64,000 nt of DNA, taken from Neosynechococcus sphagnicola sy1. GTDB taxonomy: Bacteria; Cyanobacteriota; Cyanobacteriia; Neosynechococcales; Neosynechococcaceae. The position numbers and the translations under genes were made by a program. This document shows positions 1 through 8,676 of this stretch, piece by piece. The notes below the pieces were generated by a model, which was not told where the DNA came from, made no database searches, and saw only the letters and a program-made list of their open reading frames with translations. Within the stretch, counting starts at the first letter, position 1, and each line of letters starts with the position of its first letter. The stretch is taken from the NCBI RefSeq assembly GCF_000775285.1, contig NZ_JJML01000002.1, positions 1 to 64,000 of the forward strand, read 5' to 3'.

Positions 1-921
1 CTTACCCCCCAACTCCATCACCCAACTCCCGAAAACATGCTCTACTTGGGCACGAATTTGAGACTTCTCTCGGTTAGACTCCTGCTGCTGTTCTGTTAGT
101 GGGTGATTGCGATAGCCACGCTCATGAATCTGACTCTCATACGTGAGTAACTCTAAAACCGTCTCAATCACTTCACTGCGGTAGGCACTATCCGCCCAGA
201 CCTGATCCCCACTATTATCAAAGTCCAATAGCGAACCCACCATCTTAGAATCATGGACGGCAGCATCGCTGACGGCATAGCGACGAATAAAGCCATGAAC
301 TCTATCGATGCTGATGTGGTCTTTATAGCCAAAGTGGCTGCTGCCATTCTTCTTTGTCCAACGTGCTTCAGTGTCTTTTTGCGCCAGTTTATGGGGCTTA
401 TCTTGCCATGTAGTAGGAGTCTCACCGCTCTTGATCTGCTTGTTCTCGTCACGACTATTGCGCTGTTTGGGCACGGGAACTAAGGTGGCATCCATGATTT
501 GACCCCCTTCGGCTTGATAACCATGGCTCCTGAGATAGCCATCAAACTGCTCGAACAAGGGTTCGATTAACTGCTGCGATGTCAATTGCTGACGAAATAA
601 CCACACGGTTGTGGCATCGGGAACGCGCTCTTCAATCCCTAGATGGAGAAAGCGCATGAACGATAGGCGGTCGTTGATTTGGTACTCTAAGGATTCGTCG
701 CTGATGTTGTACAACTGCTGCAATATCAACATCTTGAACAGCAGCAAGACATCGGTGGGTTTGCGTCCGGCGTTGCTTTTGCGAGGTTTGTCGTGAATTT
801 GCTCCAGGATGGGGCGAAACTCTTGCCAAGGGATAATGCTGTCTAGACGAATCAGGATGTCTTGTTTCTGGGCTAGGATTTCATAACGCTGCTCTAGATC
901 CCAAAGGCTTTGTTGTCCCAT
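1..921 (-). CDS. IS5-family DDE transposase, 3' end outside window
   Basis: The frame is open over 307 codons from an ATG at 921 to the window edge. The N-terminal half has the IS5-type dimerisation and DNA-binding region (residues about 50-110, with AGRKPTDVLLLFK and YNISDESLEYQINDRLSFMRF). The catalytic triad is visible as D144 in MDATLVPVP, D244 in WADSAYRS and E294 in RAQVEHVFG. All three residues and the flanking signatures are intact, so the enzyme may be active. Only the last few residues should be missing. The product cuts and joins the IS ends during transposition. Confidence 0.9.
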   Translation of the reverse strand, partial: MGQQSLWDLEQRYEILAQKQDILIRLDSIIPWQEFRPILEQIHDKPRKSNAGRKPTDVLLLFKMLILQQLYNISDESLEYQINDRLSFMRFLHLGIEERVPDATTVWLFRQQLTSQQLIEPLFEQFDGYLRSHGYQAEGGQIMDATLVPVPKQRNSRDENKQIKSGETPTTWQDKPHKLAQKDTEARWTKKNGSSHFGYKDHISIDRVHGFIRRYAVSDAAVHDSKMVGSLLDFDNSGDQVWADSAYRSEVIETVLELLTYESQIHERGYRNHPLTEQQQESNREKSQIRAQVEHVFGSWVMELGGK

Positions 922-1010
922 AGCTGTGAATGGATGACTAGTCTAATGCTCAATGATCTCATTGTTTCCTTGATGTGAGACAGCTTTGACTGAATTTTTC
1001 GAGGTGCCCC
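1..1010 (-). mobile_element. IS5-family insertion sequence, cut by window edge
   Basis: The element carries a DDE transposase on the minus strand and runs off the left edge. Its inner end is not certain. A plausible terminus is GGGGCACCTCGAAAAATTC (minus strand, starting at 1010), preceded by TTA, which would fit the TNA target preference of the IS1031-like branch of IS5. The other terminal repeat is outside the window, so the boundary cannot be confirmed. The insertion appears to have replaced the 3' end of the DUF2726-like gene. Confidence 0.7.
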
Positions 1011-1442
1011 TAAGTTCGTCTTGTTTTTTGATAATTCTCTAAAAGCAAAGTAGTAAGATACCAACCAAGCTATAAGTTCAAGCTTTTTGATTCTTTTAAG
1101 AGATTTATTGCTAATACGTAGTAAAGGCAAGCCCAGTTTAGAGCATAATTCATTCTTTAGTTTATCCTTGCTAATATCTTCTGGATTAGATAGATGGTGC
1201 TTTTCATCTATTTCAACACCAAATTCAACATAATCATCGCTATTGATAACACAGAAATCAATATGAGCCTTGAGTGCATAGGAATATTCTTGTTTGCCAA
1301 TCCCTGAATTAGAAATATCAAGAATATCTTTTAGACCAACCTTAGGACAAACTCTTGCACCATAGGGGATGACTGCTTTGGTAATTAGTTCATCAGCCAA
1401 CTTCTCATAACTGTTAACTAGTAATTTTCGTCGTCTATCCAT
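894..1442 (-). CDS. DUF2726-like nuclease-fold protein, 3' end replaced by IS5 element
   Basis: The N-terminal about 143 residues resemble DUF2726 proteins, a PD-(D/E)xK nuclease-like fold. The visible core is HIDFCVIN, then EFGVEIDEKHH, then LGLPLLRI, the usual D...ExD...lplLRI layout. The true gene probably ends where the IS enters, near 1010. The last 40 or so codons are IS leader sequence, and the frame overlaps the transposase start. The ATG at 1442 lies 29 bp downstream of the attC at 1471-1556 on the minus strand, as expected for the next gene cassette. The cassette's own attC would lie beyond the IS and is not visible. Base composition is AT-rich. A defence role is possible but not shown. 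Confidence 0.65.
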   Translation of the reverse strand: MDRRRKLLVNSYEKLADELITKAVIPYGARVCPKVGLKDILDISNSGIGKQEYSYALKAHIDFCVINSDDYVEFGVEIDEKHHLSNPEDISKDKLKNELCSKLGLPLLRISNKSLKRIKKLELIAWLVSYYFAFRELSKNKTNLGAPRKIQSKLSHIKETMRSLSIRLVIHSQLWDNKAFGI

Positions 1443-1470
1443 TTGAAAACCTAATTGCTTTGGCTTTGCG

Positions 1471-1556
1471 GCCTAACGGTGAAGTTGTGCGGCGGCAGAT
1501 AACCTCGAACGCTCACCGATAACCTCTGTCCCGTCCGCACCAACGCAGTGTTAGGT
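1471..1556 (-). other. integron attC recombination site
   Basis: Read on the minus strand, the site begins with R'' ACCTAAC and ends with R' GTTAGGC, both matching the attC core consensus. The inner arms are TGCGGACGG and CCGCCGCA. They pair except for one extra A in the first arm, the expected extrahelical base of L''. The TAA stop of the HNH gene lies inside R'', a classic cassette arrangement. Confidence 0.9.
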
Positions 1557-2147
1557 GTCTTCTTCGCCCAGGAACTCTTTAGTTTGTTTTGGATACTTCC
1601 GAACAAGCCACTTAAGAAGCTCAATTTGATCACTTCCTTTAGCTCGTCTAACCTGTGCTAGAAGTTTTAGGTTTGAAGGTCTTTCCAAAGTTAAATTTGA
1701 AGCACCTTCATTACACACAGAGCAAATCGCACGGAGATTGGATGGATCGTCAGTCCCTCCTTGGGACTTGTCCACTATATGCCCAATATGCAACCGTGTC
1801 TTTCTTGTGAGATCATAGGGATGTGACTCTCCTGCTACAGCACCACACATCTGACACGTAAATCCATTTCTATCGAGAACGTAAGCACGAGTCTCCTTGG
1901 AAATTGCTCTTTCAAAAGCGGGGATTGGCTTAGGATCTTCAAGAATGTATTGCCCAGGTCTTAGATCGCCTCTATCGTTATGAGTTTGAATTTGATACCC
2001 TTCTTCTGACCGCAGTTCTCTTACTCGCCTTGCCCATTCTGTGATACCTCCAGCCACCTCCCTAAGTTCATCAGAGTCCATGACTCTGCCGATGTTGTTA
2101 AGAAAGTGTTCTCTGAGTTTTGCCCTTGCGCCTTTCCTTTCTGGCAT
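1551..2147 (-). CDS. HNH endonuclease, probable restriction enzyme
   Basis: A 198-residue protein with an N-terminal winged-helix-like segment (about residues 20-60, with TEWARRVRELRSEEG) typical of HNH restriction endonucleases, then a zinc-bound HNH domain. Two Cys pairs bind zinc (C98/C101 and C142/C145). The HNH core is LHIGHIVDKSQGG (H120, H123) and the following N137 in SNLRAIC. It starts 11 bp after the stop of a C5-cytosine methyltransferase, so the two form a type II restriction-modification unit. The stop codon is embedded in the attC at 1471-1556, so both genes travel as one cassette. The recognition sequence cannot be read from the sequence. Confidence 0.85.
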   Translation of the reverse strand: MPERKGARAKLREHFLNNIGRVMDSDELREVAGGITEWARRVRELRSEEGYQIQTHNDRGDLRPGQYILEDPKPIPAFERAISKETRAYVLDRNGFTCQMCGAVAGESHPYDLTRKTRLHIGHIVDKSQGGTDDPSNLRAICSVCNEGASNLTLERPSNLKLLAQVRRAKGSDQIELLKWLVRKYPKQTKEFLGEEDT

Positions 2148-2158
2148 AATTCATTCTT

Positions 2159-3118
2159 TCAACTGGCAATTGCAAATATCTTTTTGGATGTTAAGCAGTT
2201 AAAGACTTCTTGTGCGACAGCGTGAGCTACGGGTGGCGGAAAGGCATTCCCCACTTGGCGGTATGCTGGTGTCTTTTTACCAGTGAAATGCCAGTCATCA
2301 GGAAAACCTTGAATTTTAGCAACCATTTCTACTGTCAGCTTGGGCATTCCCACAAAATCCTTACCAGGTGGCTCGTTGGCAACTCCCATACCATCCACAC
2401 CCAAACTTGCCCAAGCTCGCTTAGCACGAGTAGGGCCTAAGTCAGGTCCACCATGCTTCTTAGAACCTCCTACAATCGTAGGGGCAATATCATCAGCTTG
2501 CTGTTTCCACTTATCAACGCCTTTCCATCCGCGAGATGCCATTTGTTTGTATAAAAGCTCTCCGACAGTGGGTGGATTTTGGCCGTAAGATTGAGGCCAT
2601 GAGAAATTGCCTGCTAAATCTTGTCGTATGGCTACTATCACAACACGAGGTCTTAGTTGCGACACACCAAAATCAGAGGCATTCAGCAACCTCCAATCAG
2701 CTATATATCCCATCTTTTCGAGCTGTCGCTTTAAGTTGACTCGGTAGTCTTCAAAAACAGCATCCAAAAATCCTCGAACGTTTTCTAGCATGACAGCACG
2801 AGGCTTGCATTCATCTACTAACCTCAACGCTTCGGGAAAAAGATCGCGGTCATCTTCTTTGCCTAGTTGCTTGCCTGCTTTTGAAAATGGTGGACAAGGT
2901 ACGCCACCTGCTAGCAAATCAACACCTGTGAATGATTTGCCTTCAAATTCTCTAAGATCGCCTTCTACAATGTTCCAGTGAGGTCGATTAAGCCTGAGAG
3001 TATTACAACAGACACTATCAATCTCAACCAGTGCTTGAGGCTCAAAGCCACTCTGCTCTAGTCCTAAAGCTTGACCACCAGCACCAGCGCAGATTTCTAA
3101 GCATGTCACTTGAGCCAT
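2159..3118 (-). CDS. dcm: DNA (cytosine-5) methyltransferase, type II R-M
   Basis: A 319-residue C5-MTase with all key motifs: SAM-binding CAGAGGQALGLEQSG (motif I), catalytic C75 in GGVPCPPFSKAG (motif IV), E112 in MLENVRG (motif VI), QLRPR (motif VIII) and RQVGNAFPPPVA (motif X). I favour the ATG at 3118 because MAQVTCLEICAG places motif I at the usual distance. An upstream in-frame start at 3136 is possible. It protects host DNA from the HNH nuclease encoded just downstream. It sits between two attC sites, so the R-M pair is one mobile cassette. About 80 bp between the attC R' and the ATG could hold its own promoter. Confidence 0.92.
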   Translation of the reverse strand: MAQVTCLEICAGAGGQALGLEQSGFEPQALVEIDSVCCNTLRLNRPHWNIVEGDLREFEGKSFTGVDLLAGGVPCPPFSKAGKQLGKEDDRDLFPEALRLVDECKPRAVMLENVRGFLDAVFEDYRVNLKRQLEKMGYIADWRLLNASDFGVSQLRPRVVIVAIRQDLAGNFSWPQSYGQNPPTVGELLYKQMASRGWKGVDKWKQQADDIAPTIVGGSKKHGGPDLGPTRAKRAWASLGVDGMGVANEPPGKDFVGMPKLTVEMVAKIQGFPDDWHFTGKKTPAYRQVGNAFPPPVAHAVAQEVFNCLTSKKIFAIAS

Positions 3119-3200
3119 TGCAGTTCCCTCGACCATCTCACAGATTGTAGTACAAGCTTACGTGGAAAGGACTTGGACAAAGGGATAGAGAGCTACGGAC

Positions 3201-3287
3201 ACCTAACGGTCGTGTTCAGCGGCGGCTAGTAACCCTCGCATCTCACCGATAACCTCTGTTCCGTCCGCTGCAACACGGTTGTTAGAC
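3201..3287 (-). other. integron attC recombination site
   Basis: On the minus strand R'' is GTCTAAC and R' is GTTAGGT. The arms TTGCAGCGGACGG and CCGCCGCTGAA pair, with one extra A in the first arm. The central part shares CAGAGGTTATCGGTGAG with the attC at 1471-1556, so the two sites are close relatives. It closes the AAA ATPase/protease cassette. Confidence 0.92.
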
Positions 3288-3329
3288 ATCGTTTTAGCTG
3301 TGCATCATAGCAGGAAAATTGATATTACT

Positions 3330-5963
3330 TTAGGAAACACTCAAACGTACTTCCTGCTGTACTTGTAGAGGTTGCTGAATCTGAACAAACGCATCATAAA
3401 TTGCAATTTCTGAGTTGATAGCCTCAAAACTGACAACTAAAGAGTAGGGAACAGTTGCTTCTGGATCATTATTCCACCCTTCATGCCCAACCACCGCGAC
3501 ACAGAAACCCTCACGCAAATCATAAGACTGCACTATTGCCCAGTCTTTCTGCACGGTTCCTGTACTTCTGGAAACCTCTTTCACGATTCCATCAATTCCT
3601 TTTGGTTTTCGCTGATCATCACCATTAGGTCTGAATTGTCTCTTACCAAGAGTCCAACGAAATAAACCTTCACCTTCGTCAGCATCTTCTGGGGCTTCAT
3701 TGTATTCCTGGAGTACCCTGTCTAAAAACTTTTGAGGATCTTCTCCTTTTTTACTGCATGTCCAATCAAGCCATGTTGATAAATATTTTCTCCGATGCCG
3801 ACGAGTACGGCGAGGTTCAGCGACGTAGGACAGAGTAATTTCAATCAAAATATCAAAGCCTTCACCTTCCCTTAAAAGAACTTCTGGTATTTGGACTTGA
3901 TAAACTTTGGCTTGCCGAGCGCGGATAATTTCACTACCTTGAGTTTTCAAAGTTATACGATTGAGAGAATTACCCAAGGCTCTATCAAGATCGGGGATTC
4001 CATAGCCCATTGTTCTAATTCCTTGATAGAGTTTTACAACTGACTCATTTGTCCAAGTGGGTAGACGTGCTGATTGGACAATGAGCGCACGATATAACAA
4101 AGTACTCTCTTGGGGAAATGTCGCTGCTAAAGTGGCTGCAATATGAGTTACTTTTGGGGCAGCAAAGGAAGTGCCAACAGCGTCAGAGCTGACAGCTTTA
4201 CCCCCATAAAGTGTGGATCGCACTAGCTCAGGACAAACGGACTCTGGTTTGGTGAAACTTGGTGAGGTAGGTGAGTCAATTACATAGTCTCCTCCGTACT
4301 CTACTACTTCTGGTTTGATAGTGCTCCAAATTCCTAATCCTGAACAAGAAAATGAAGAAGGAAAGCCTGCTTCTGCTATTGATTTAAGTGGAGGATTCTG
4401 ATAAGCAATGTGAGCAACCGAACCTACCGTCAATGCTTGAAAACTTTGGGCAGGGTTCGCGACTCGTGCAGAGGGGGCTAATAGATAATTTGGATAGATC
4501 CGCCCAGCTTGCATATGTGCGGAAATGGATGGTCGAGTAACAAAGCTTGCATTCGCCTCAATGTTGCCCGCAGCGACAATGAATAAAACATCTTTTTCCC
4601 AAGCCAGCTTATCTATTGCGGCTGCCCAAGGAGTCATGGATTGAGTTCGACAAGGAGAGATTCCTGCAACTGAGTGATTAAAAATACGAGTTCTAGTGTG
4701 GTGATGGTAAAATCTCACAATTTCTTCCAGCACTTCAGGAGGAAATAGTTTTTTAGGTAGCTGATTGCTACCATCAAGAATCCTAGCGTTTTGAATCCAA
4801 CATATCGCTTGCTGACGACCTGTTGGAAGAATCCCACGAGGGTAAAGAACAGCACCAGCAACTCTAGTACCATGCCCACCTCCTCGAACATAGTCAGCAG
4901 TCATATCAAGTTCTCCGGGCACCCATGATTTGGAATGATGGGAATCGATTGCAGCCCGTAATTTAGGATGAAGTTCCTGAATACCACTATCGATTACGCA
5001 AACTTTGGGCGCGTTAGGATCGGGAGGTTCTAGTATAAATAGTTCCCGATCAGATTCAGACCCATTGGGTATCACTGAAGGAAGACTAAATTCATCGGGT
5101 TCACTGACATCAAAAATATACGGAAAATTGAGAACAAGATCTTTTAATCCTTTTCCAAGAATCCGAATGCGGCAAGAGAAACTATCTGGCAGCCGTGAAA
5201 TGCCTATTTCTTCACCAGCTATATTTCTCAGGATTTCGCCATTATACTGGTTGATAAATTTTTGGAGTTGGTTCGTACGTTCTGAATATAAGTCATCCCA
5301 TTCCTCAGGAGACAAATTGTGCTTGCCTAACCATCTATTTACTCGTTGCTGATATTTTTCGTTACTCTCATTTTCCTTACGTTTAGGGCATCTTGAATAT
5401 TGCTCTTGTACGTTTATGCAGGCAACACCAATATCTGCAATATACTCCTGTTGCTCCAGAATTCGATCCCATTCAGCTTTAAGGTTGTCAGAAAGAATAT
5501 ACTCTGGGCGTTGAGTTCCTTCTAAGATCTGCCAAATTTCTGGAACTTTACCTCCGCCCCTCTGAGAGTTAATAAATTGCTCAATCTTCTTTCTAAGTTC
5601 TGAAAGCTCTGTGTCGGCTGAAGCTCCAATAATATAACCCTGTTCTAAATCTGCAACGACCTCAATTCCAAAACTCTTTAAAGCATCTGCATCAAATAAA
5701 TCAGGATCTACTTGTAGTATGAAGGATACTGCATCTGGCAATTCAGGTTTGCCCTCTTCCTCACGTCTTTTCTTCTCCTCTTGCCAGTTTATGGCGATAA
5801 GATCAATTGAGGATTTCAGCTTGTTACCATGCCCGCCTGCATCTCCCCTATTAGCCAAGGTAGTTGCAGAAACTCTGCCACCACCACCTGGTGGAGCAGA
5901 GGCTATCCCTTCTTTGACTAGGCGAAGTGAAATGTGAGGAAATTGTTCCGAGCTATCAGGCAT
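3330..5963 (-). CDS. ietS: S8 subtilisin-like serine protease, IetS-like
   Basis: An 877-residue protein with a long N-terminal region (about 1-310) of unknown fold and a central subtilase domain. The triad is D325 in VCVIDSG, H364 in GGGHGTRVAG and S599 in GTSFAAP. No signal peptide is seen, so it should act in the cytoplasm. Its ATG overlaps the end of the upstream AAA ATPase by 8 bp, implying translational coupling. An AAA ATPase plus a subtilase is the composition of IetAS, known as a plasmid toxin-antitoxin/incompatibility locus and later as an antiphage system. The name is by architecture and context. The stop lies 43 bp before an attC site. The frame is intact over 2.6 kb. Confidence 0.82.
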   Translation of the reverse strand: MPDSSEQFPHISLRLVKEGIASAPPGGGGRVSATTLANRGDAGGHGNKLKSSIDLIAINWQEEKKRREEEGKPELPDAVSFILQVDPDLFDADALKSFGIEVVADLEQGYIIGASADTELSELRKKIEQFINSQRGGGKVPEIWQILEGTQRPEYILSDNLKAEWDRILEQQEYIADIGVACINVQEQYSRCPKRKENESNEKYQQRVNRWLGKHNLSPEEWDDLYSERTNQLQKFINQYNGEILRNIAGEEIGISRLPDSFSCRIRILGKGLKDLVLNFPYIFDVSEPDEFSLPSVIPNGSESDRELFILEPPDPNAPKVCVIDSGIQELHPKLRAAIDSHHSKSWVPGELDMTADYVRGGGHGTRVAGAVLYPRGILPTGRQQAICWIQNARILDGSNQLPKKLFPPEVLEEIVRFYHHHTRTRIFNHSVAGISPCRTQSMTPWAAAIDKLAWEKDVLFIVAAGNIEANASFVTRPSISAHMQAGRIYPNYLLAPSARVANPAQSFQALTVGSVAHIAYQNPPLKSIAEAGFPSSFSCSGLGIWSTIKPEVVEYGGDYVIDSPTSPSFTKPESVCPELVRSTLYGGKAVSSDAVGTSFAAPKVTHIAATLAATFPQESTLLYRALIVQSARLPTWTNESVVKLYQGIRTMGYGIPDLDRALGNSLNRITLKTQGSEIIRARQAKVYQVQIPEVLLREGEGFDILIEITLSYVAEPRRTRRHRRKYLSTWLDWTCSKKGEDPQKFLDRVLQEYNEAPEDADEGEGLFRWTLGKRQFRPNGDDQRKPKGIDGIVKEVSRSTGTVQKDWAIVQSYDLREGFCVAVVGHEGWNNDPEATVPYSLVVSFEAINSEIAIYDAFVQIQQPLQVQQEVRLSVS

Positions 5964-7002
5964 GAGAAGCTAAAACGTCTTGAATTGACTCTTCTAAATG
6001 TTCTTGAATAACTAACTCTTCTCGATCTAGGATGGCTCGTTTTGCAGCATCCTGAGAAACCCTGACAACTTGTGCAGCCGAAAAATTCACCATTTTCTGA
6101 ACAACTAAGTTCCAATCGATTGAACCAACTTCAACAGAGGAGAGTGTTTGTTTAAGAATAGCTTCAATTTCTGATTCTGTTGGTTTTGGTACTTCAATAG
6201 CATCATCAAACCTTCGCCAAACAGCTTCATCAAGAAATTTGGTTAAATTAGTTGCTGCCACAAGTAAGCCATTTGAGGCTTCATACTCGTCAAGTAGTTG
6301 AAGAAATGTATTGACTACACGCTTAATCTCACCAACCTCTTGGCTATCTTCACGGGATTTGGCTAGTGCGTCACATTCATCAATAAAAAGCAAACAAGGA
6401 GATGAAGCAGCAGTTTCAAATACTTCACGTAAGTTAGTAGCAGTTTCTCCTAAGTAGGAGGACACCATTGCATCAAAGCGAACCTTGACTAAAGATAATC
6501 CGGTATTCCAAGCAATACGTTCGGCTCCCATAGTTTTGCCGCAACCCGGAGATCCATAAAGTAAGATCTTTTGACGGTATCGCAAACCATGATGAGCAAG
6601 CCGATCACGAGCAGCATATTCCCGCTCAACACGACGGAATCGTGTTTCAACAGCATCAGAGAGGATCATATGATGCCGCAAACTATCACGAGGAATAGTA
6701 ACAATGAACGGATGATTAAACCTGTGCTTACTTGATAAGAGTGTGAGCGGTCTTGCATCAGGTACTTTAGATGCAGTGTCTTCTGAAGTCGTTGCAGGAC
6801 TGCCTTTATGAGGAACTGTTGATGGATTTTCAGATTTAGTAAGACGGGTGCTTTTTCGGAGAATGCTTTCCAATTGATCAGCAAGGTTGATATGCCCTAA
6901 CTTGCGTTCTTCTTCTACAACAACGGACAGCATACTCTGTATCGCCTGTGAATCATCACTGGCAACAGCACGAAATAAACGCTTTAGCACCTCTCCCTTC
7001 AT
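5956..7002 (-). CDS. ietA: AAA family ATPase, IetA-like
   Basis: A 348-residue AAA+ ATPase of the FtsH/spastin type. Walker A is GSPGCGKT (residues 150-157), Walker B is LLFIDECDAL (about 204-213), and an arginine-finger region WRRFDD lies near residue 262. The first 100 residues are helical and poorly conserved and probably bind the partner. It precedes and overlaps the subtilase gene, forming a two-gene cassette. In the IetAS family the ATPase is thought to control or deliver substrates to the protease; that role is inferred here. About 120 bp separate its ATG from a degenerate attC at 7123, room for its own promoter. Confidence 0.85.
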   Translation of the reverse strand: MKGEVLKRLFRAVASDDSQAIQSMLSVVVEEERKLGHINLADQLESILRKSTRLTKSENPSTVPHKGSPATTSEDTASKVPDARPLTLLSSKHRFNHPFIVTIPRDSLRHHMILSDAVETRFRRVEREYAARDRLAHHGLRYRQKILLYGSPGCGKTMGAERIAWNTGLSLVKVRFDAMVSSYLGETATNLREVFETAASSPCLLFIDECDALAKSREDSQEVGEIKRVVNTFLQLLDEYEASNGLLVAATNLTKFLDEAVWRRFDDAIEVPKPTESEIEAILKQTLSSVEVGSIDWNLVVQKMVNFSAAQVVRVSQDAAKRAILDREELVIQEHLEESIQDVLASHA

Positions 7003-7122
7003 TCTTTGACCTGTCGCCCACAGCCACTTGTTCTACTCTTACGATACCTAAACCTCCTGAAATCTTATGAAAACTTCACAAAATTAAAATATGCTCTCTA
7101 AGGTTTGGGGGTTGGCAACGAT

Positions 7123-7238
7123 GTCTAATGGGGCGCGAGATAAGCGGAACTCCGACTTGAACGATGCGGAAGCATCGGACGACCAAGGAGTGAAGTGCAA
7201 CGGAATCCGAAGGATTCTGCTTCATCGAGTAGTTGGGC
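7123..7238 (-). other. putative degenerate attC site
   Basis: On the minus strand the outer boxes are GCCCAAC (R'') and ATTAGAC (R', first base off consensus). The inner arms GATGAAGCAGAA and TTCCGCTTATC can pair with two exceptions. It resembles the better site at 7325-7410 but is more decayed. It lies where a cassette boundary is expected, upstream of the ATPase gene. Confidence 0.45.
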
Positions 7239-7320
7239 AGATTGCGAGCTGAAGATTGGAGGTATAACAAACTCGATGAAGTCTCGCGCCCCATTGGGCG
7301 AGCAGGCGAGCCCCGCGAGC
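7184..7320. repeat. dispersed repeat, copy 1 (second copy at 12509-12690)
   Basis: From GTGAAGTGCAACGGAATCCG onward this stretch matches 12509-12690. Shared blocks include CGCTTCATCGAG or a close variant, GGGCAGATTGCGAGCTGA and AAGTCTCGCGC. The second copy carries an extra palindromic insert. This copy overlaps both putative attC sites, so the repeat may be a decayed cassette remnant. Confidence 0.6.
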
Positions 7321-7324
7321 GATC

Positions 7325-7410
7325 GCCCAACGACTAAGATAAGCGGCAGCAGATGGTCATGGCAACTCCACCTAGATCTTCCAACTGTCCGCTTCATCGA
7401 CTTGTTCGAC
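7325..7410 (-). other. probable attC site
   Basis: On the minus strand R'' is GTCGAAC (one mismatch to consensus) and R' is GTTGGGC (full match). The arms GATGAAGCGGACAG and CTGCCGCTTATC pair, with an extra A in the first arm exactly as in the two clear sites to the left. It lies 9 bp after the stop of the DUF6745 gene, the position expected for a cassette 3' end. Confidence 0.65.
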
Positions 7411-7418
7411 TGCAACGC

Positions 7419-8198
7419 TTACCTATCGGTGTAATAATTGACCAACATATTCTGCTTCGCTAAACGCATCAGCAACCAATCTTTCGAGACATCGTAAAGA
7501 TGATGCAAATTACTACCATCGTTATACATGATTGATACCATCCTTAAATCTAAATCTAAGTATGAGGACGAGGATGAGTTGAGCTTGAAACTGAATTGAG
7601 AGGGGCGATCGCAAATCATACAAACCTTTCTATATGGATAAATCCAACCACAATGTTGAGTCAATAACTGAAACGCTTGCCAATCAGCCAGGCTATGCTC
7701 ACAACAAAGAACCGAAATGCAAAAATCTAGTAAAGCTCCATGTAACATCCATAGTTCAGGCTTGACACAATTTTTCAGTTTATTACGTTGCGATCGCGGT
7801 AAGGGTTTGATCAAAGGGTATAGTAACACTTGGTTTGCGAATTCAATGGGCAGTACCTTAGTGTGCATCACCCACCAAAGTCTTCTGTGCAATTCTTGAT
7901 AAAGACGGTAGCTAAGTTGGCTGGTAACTTGTTTGAGGAGTGATTGCTTGTAATAATTTTTGATAGCTTTAGTCACGGAGTTACCGAACTGAGATGATGT
8001 AACAGTTCCTATTGCTGCACAAGGACTAGCTCGAAATAAGATTTCTGGCGTAGATAAATTTAGGATTGTATAAACAGATTGAACTGCCGTTCTTGCAAGT
8101 AAACGGTCAGTAGGTGCTGGGATCAGGGCAATTCTTTGCCATTTCTGCCGATATAACGATATCTGTTCTTCCTGAGTTTCCGTTAACTGATCAATCAC
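7419..8198 (-). CDS. DUF6745-like protein
   Basis: A 259-residue protein whose N-terminus follows the pattern of DUF6745 proteins common in cyanobacteria: TETQEEQISLYRQKWQRIAL, then a segment ending PEILFRASPCAA. No transmembrane segment or known catalytic motif is evident. The function of the family is not known to me. The stop falls next to a probable attC site, suggesting it is the first cassette of the minus-strand array. Upstream, at 8325-8351, is a hairpin also found ahead of the other array. The call rests on recalled similarity. Confidence 0.65.
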   Translation of the reverse strand: MIDQLTETQEEQISLYRQKWQRIALIPAPTDRLLARTAVQSVYTILNLSTPEILFRASPCAAIGTVTSSQFGNSVTKAIKNYYKQSLLKQVTSQLSYRLYQELHRRLWWVMHTKVLPIEFANQVLLYPLIKPLPRSQRNKLKNCVKPELWMLHGALLDFCISVLCCEHSLADWQAFQLLTQHCGWIYPYRKVCMICDRPSQFSFKLNSSSSSYLDLDLRMVSIMYNDGSNLHHLYDVSKDWLLMRLAKQNMLVNYYTDR

Positions 8199-8676
8199 CT
8201 ACTATCTTCCCACGAACAAGCTTGAATACTGCCCTACTGCTAGCCTCACAGTACCTTGATACTGAAGACCAACAGATAAACTTAATGAACCGTCTCAACC
8301 AGTAACCTTGCGGTCGAACTAATACTTAGATCCCATTTTGAGATCTAAGTAACCCCATGATTTATGCCCATTATTTGCGGTGCATCTTGATACATCAAGT
8401 ATTTCAGGGATTTTATCATGCCTCCCCTGAATAGAATATATATGGAAAATTGAAATATAGAAACTCAATAGTTAACCACTGAAATCTTTACTTACAAAGC
8501 ATTTCGAGAATTATTAGCGGCAATTTTATGAGTATATATCGTCAGAATGCCATCATAACTAACAAAAATGGGGTTTTATTCATCACTCTAGTTCTATGAT
8601 CCAATTGTGCAACAAGTCGTGCTTCCCGCTCTACCCAAATGCGCTGCTCAACCAGCCAGAAGCTGAATCAGGTTGA
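8199..8676. other. AT-rich intergenic stretch with one hairpin
   Basis: No convincing gene is seen. The stretch holds the hairpin at 8325-8351 and otherwise AT-rich unique sequence. No integron integrase remnant was recognised. Confidence 0.6.
8325..8351 (-). repeat. 27-bp hairpin shared with 60721-60747
   Basis: The palindrome CTTAGATC...GATCTAAG lies about 130 bp upstream of the first gene of the minus-strand array. Read in the direction of its array it matches the hairpin at 60721-60747 at about 23 of 27 positions. In both cases a GTT-containing box (GTTCGAC or GTTAGCC) follows within 10 bp. Confidence 0.6.
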
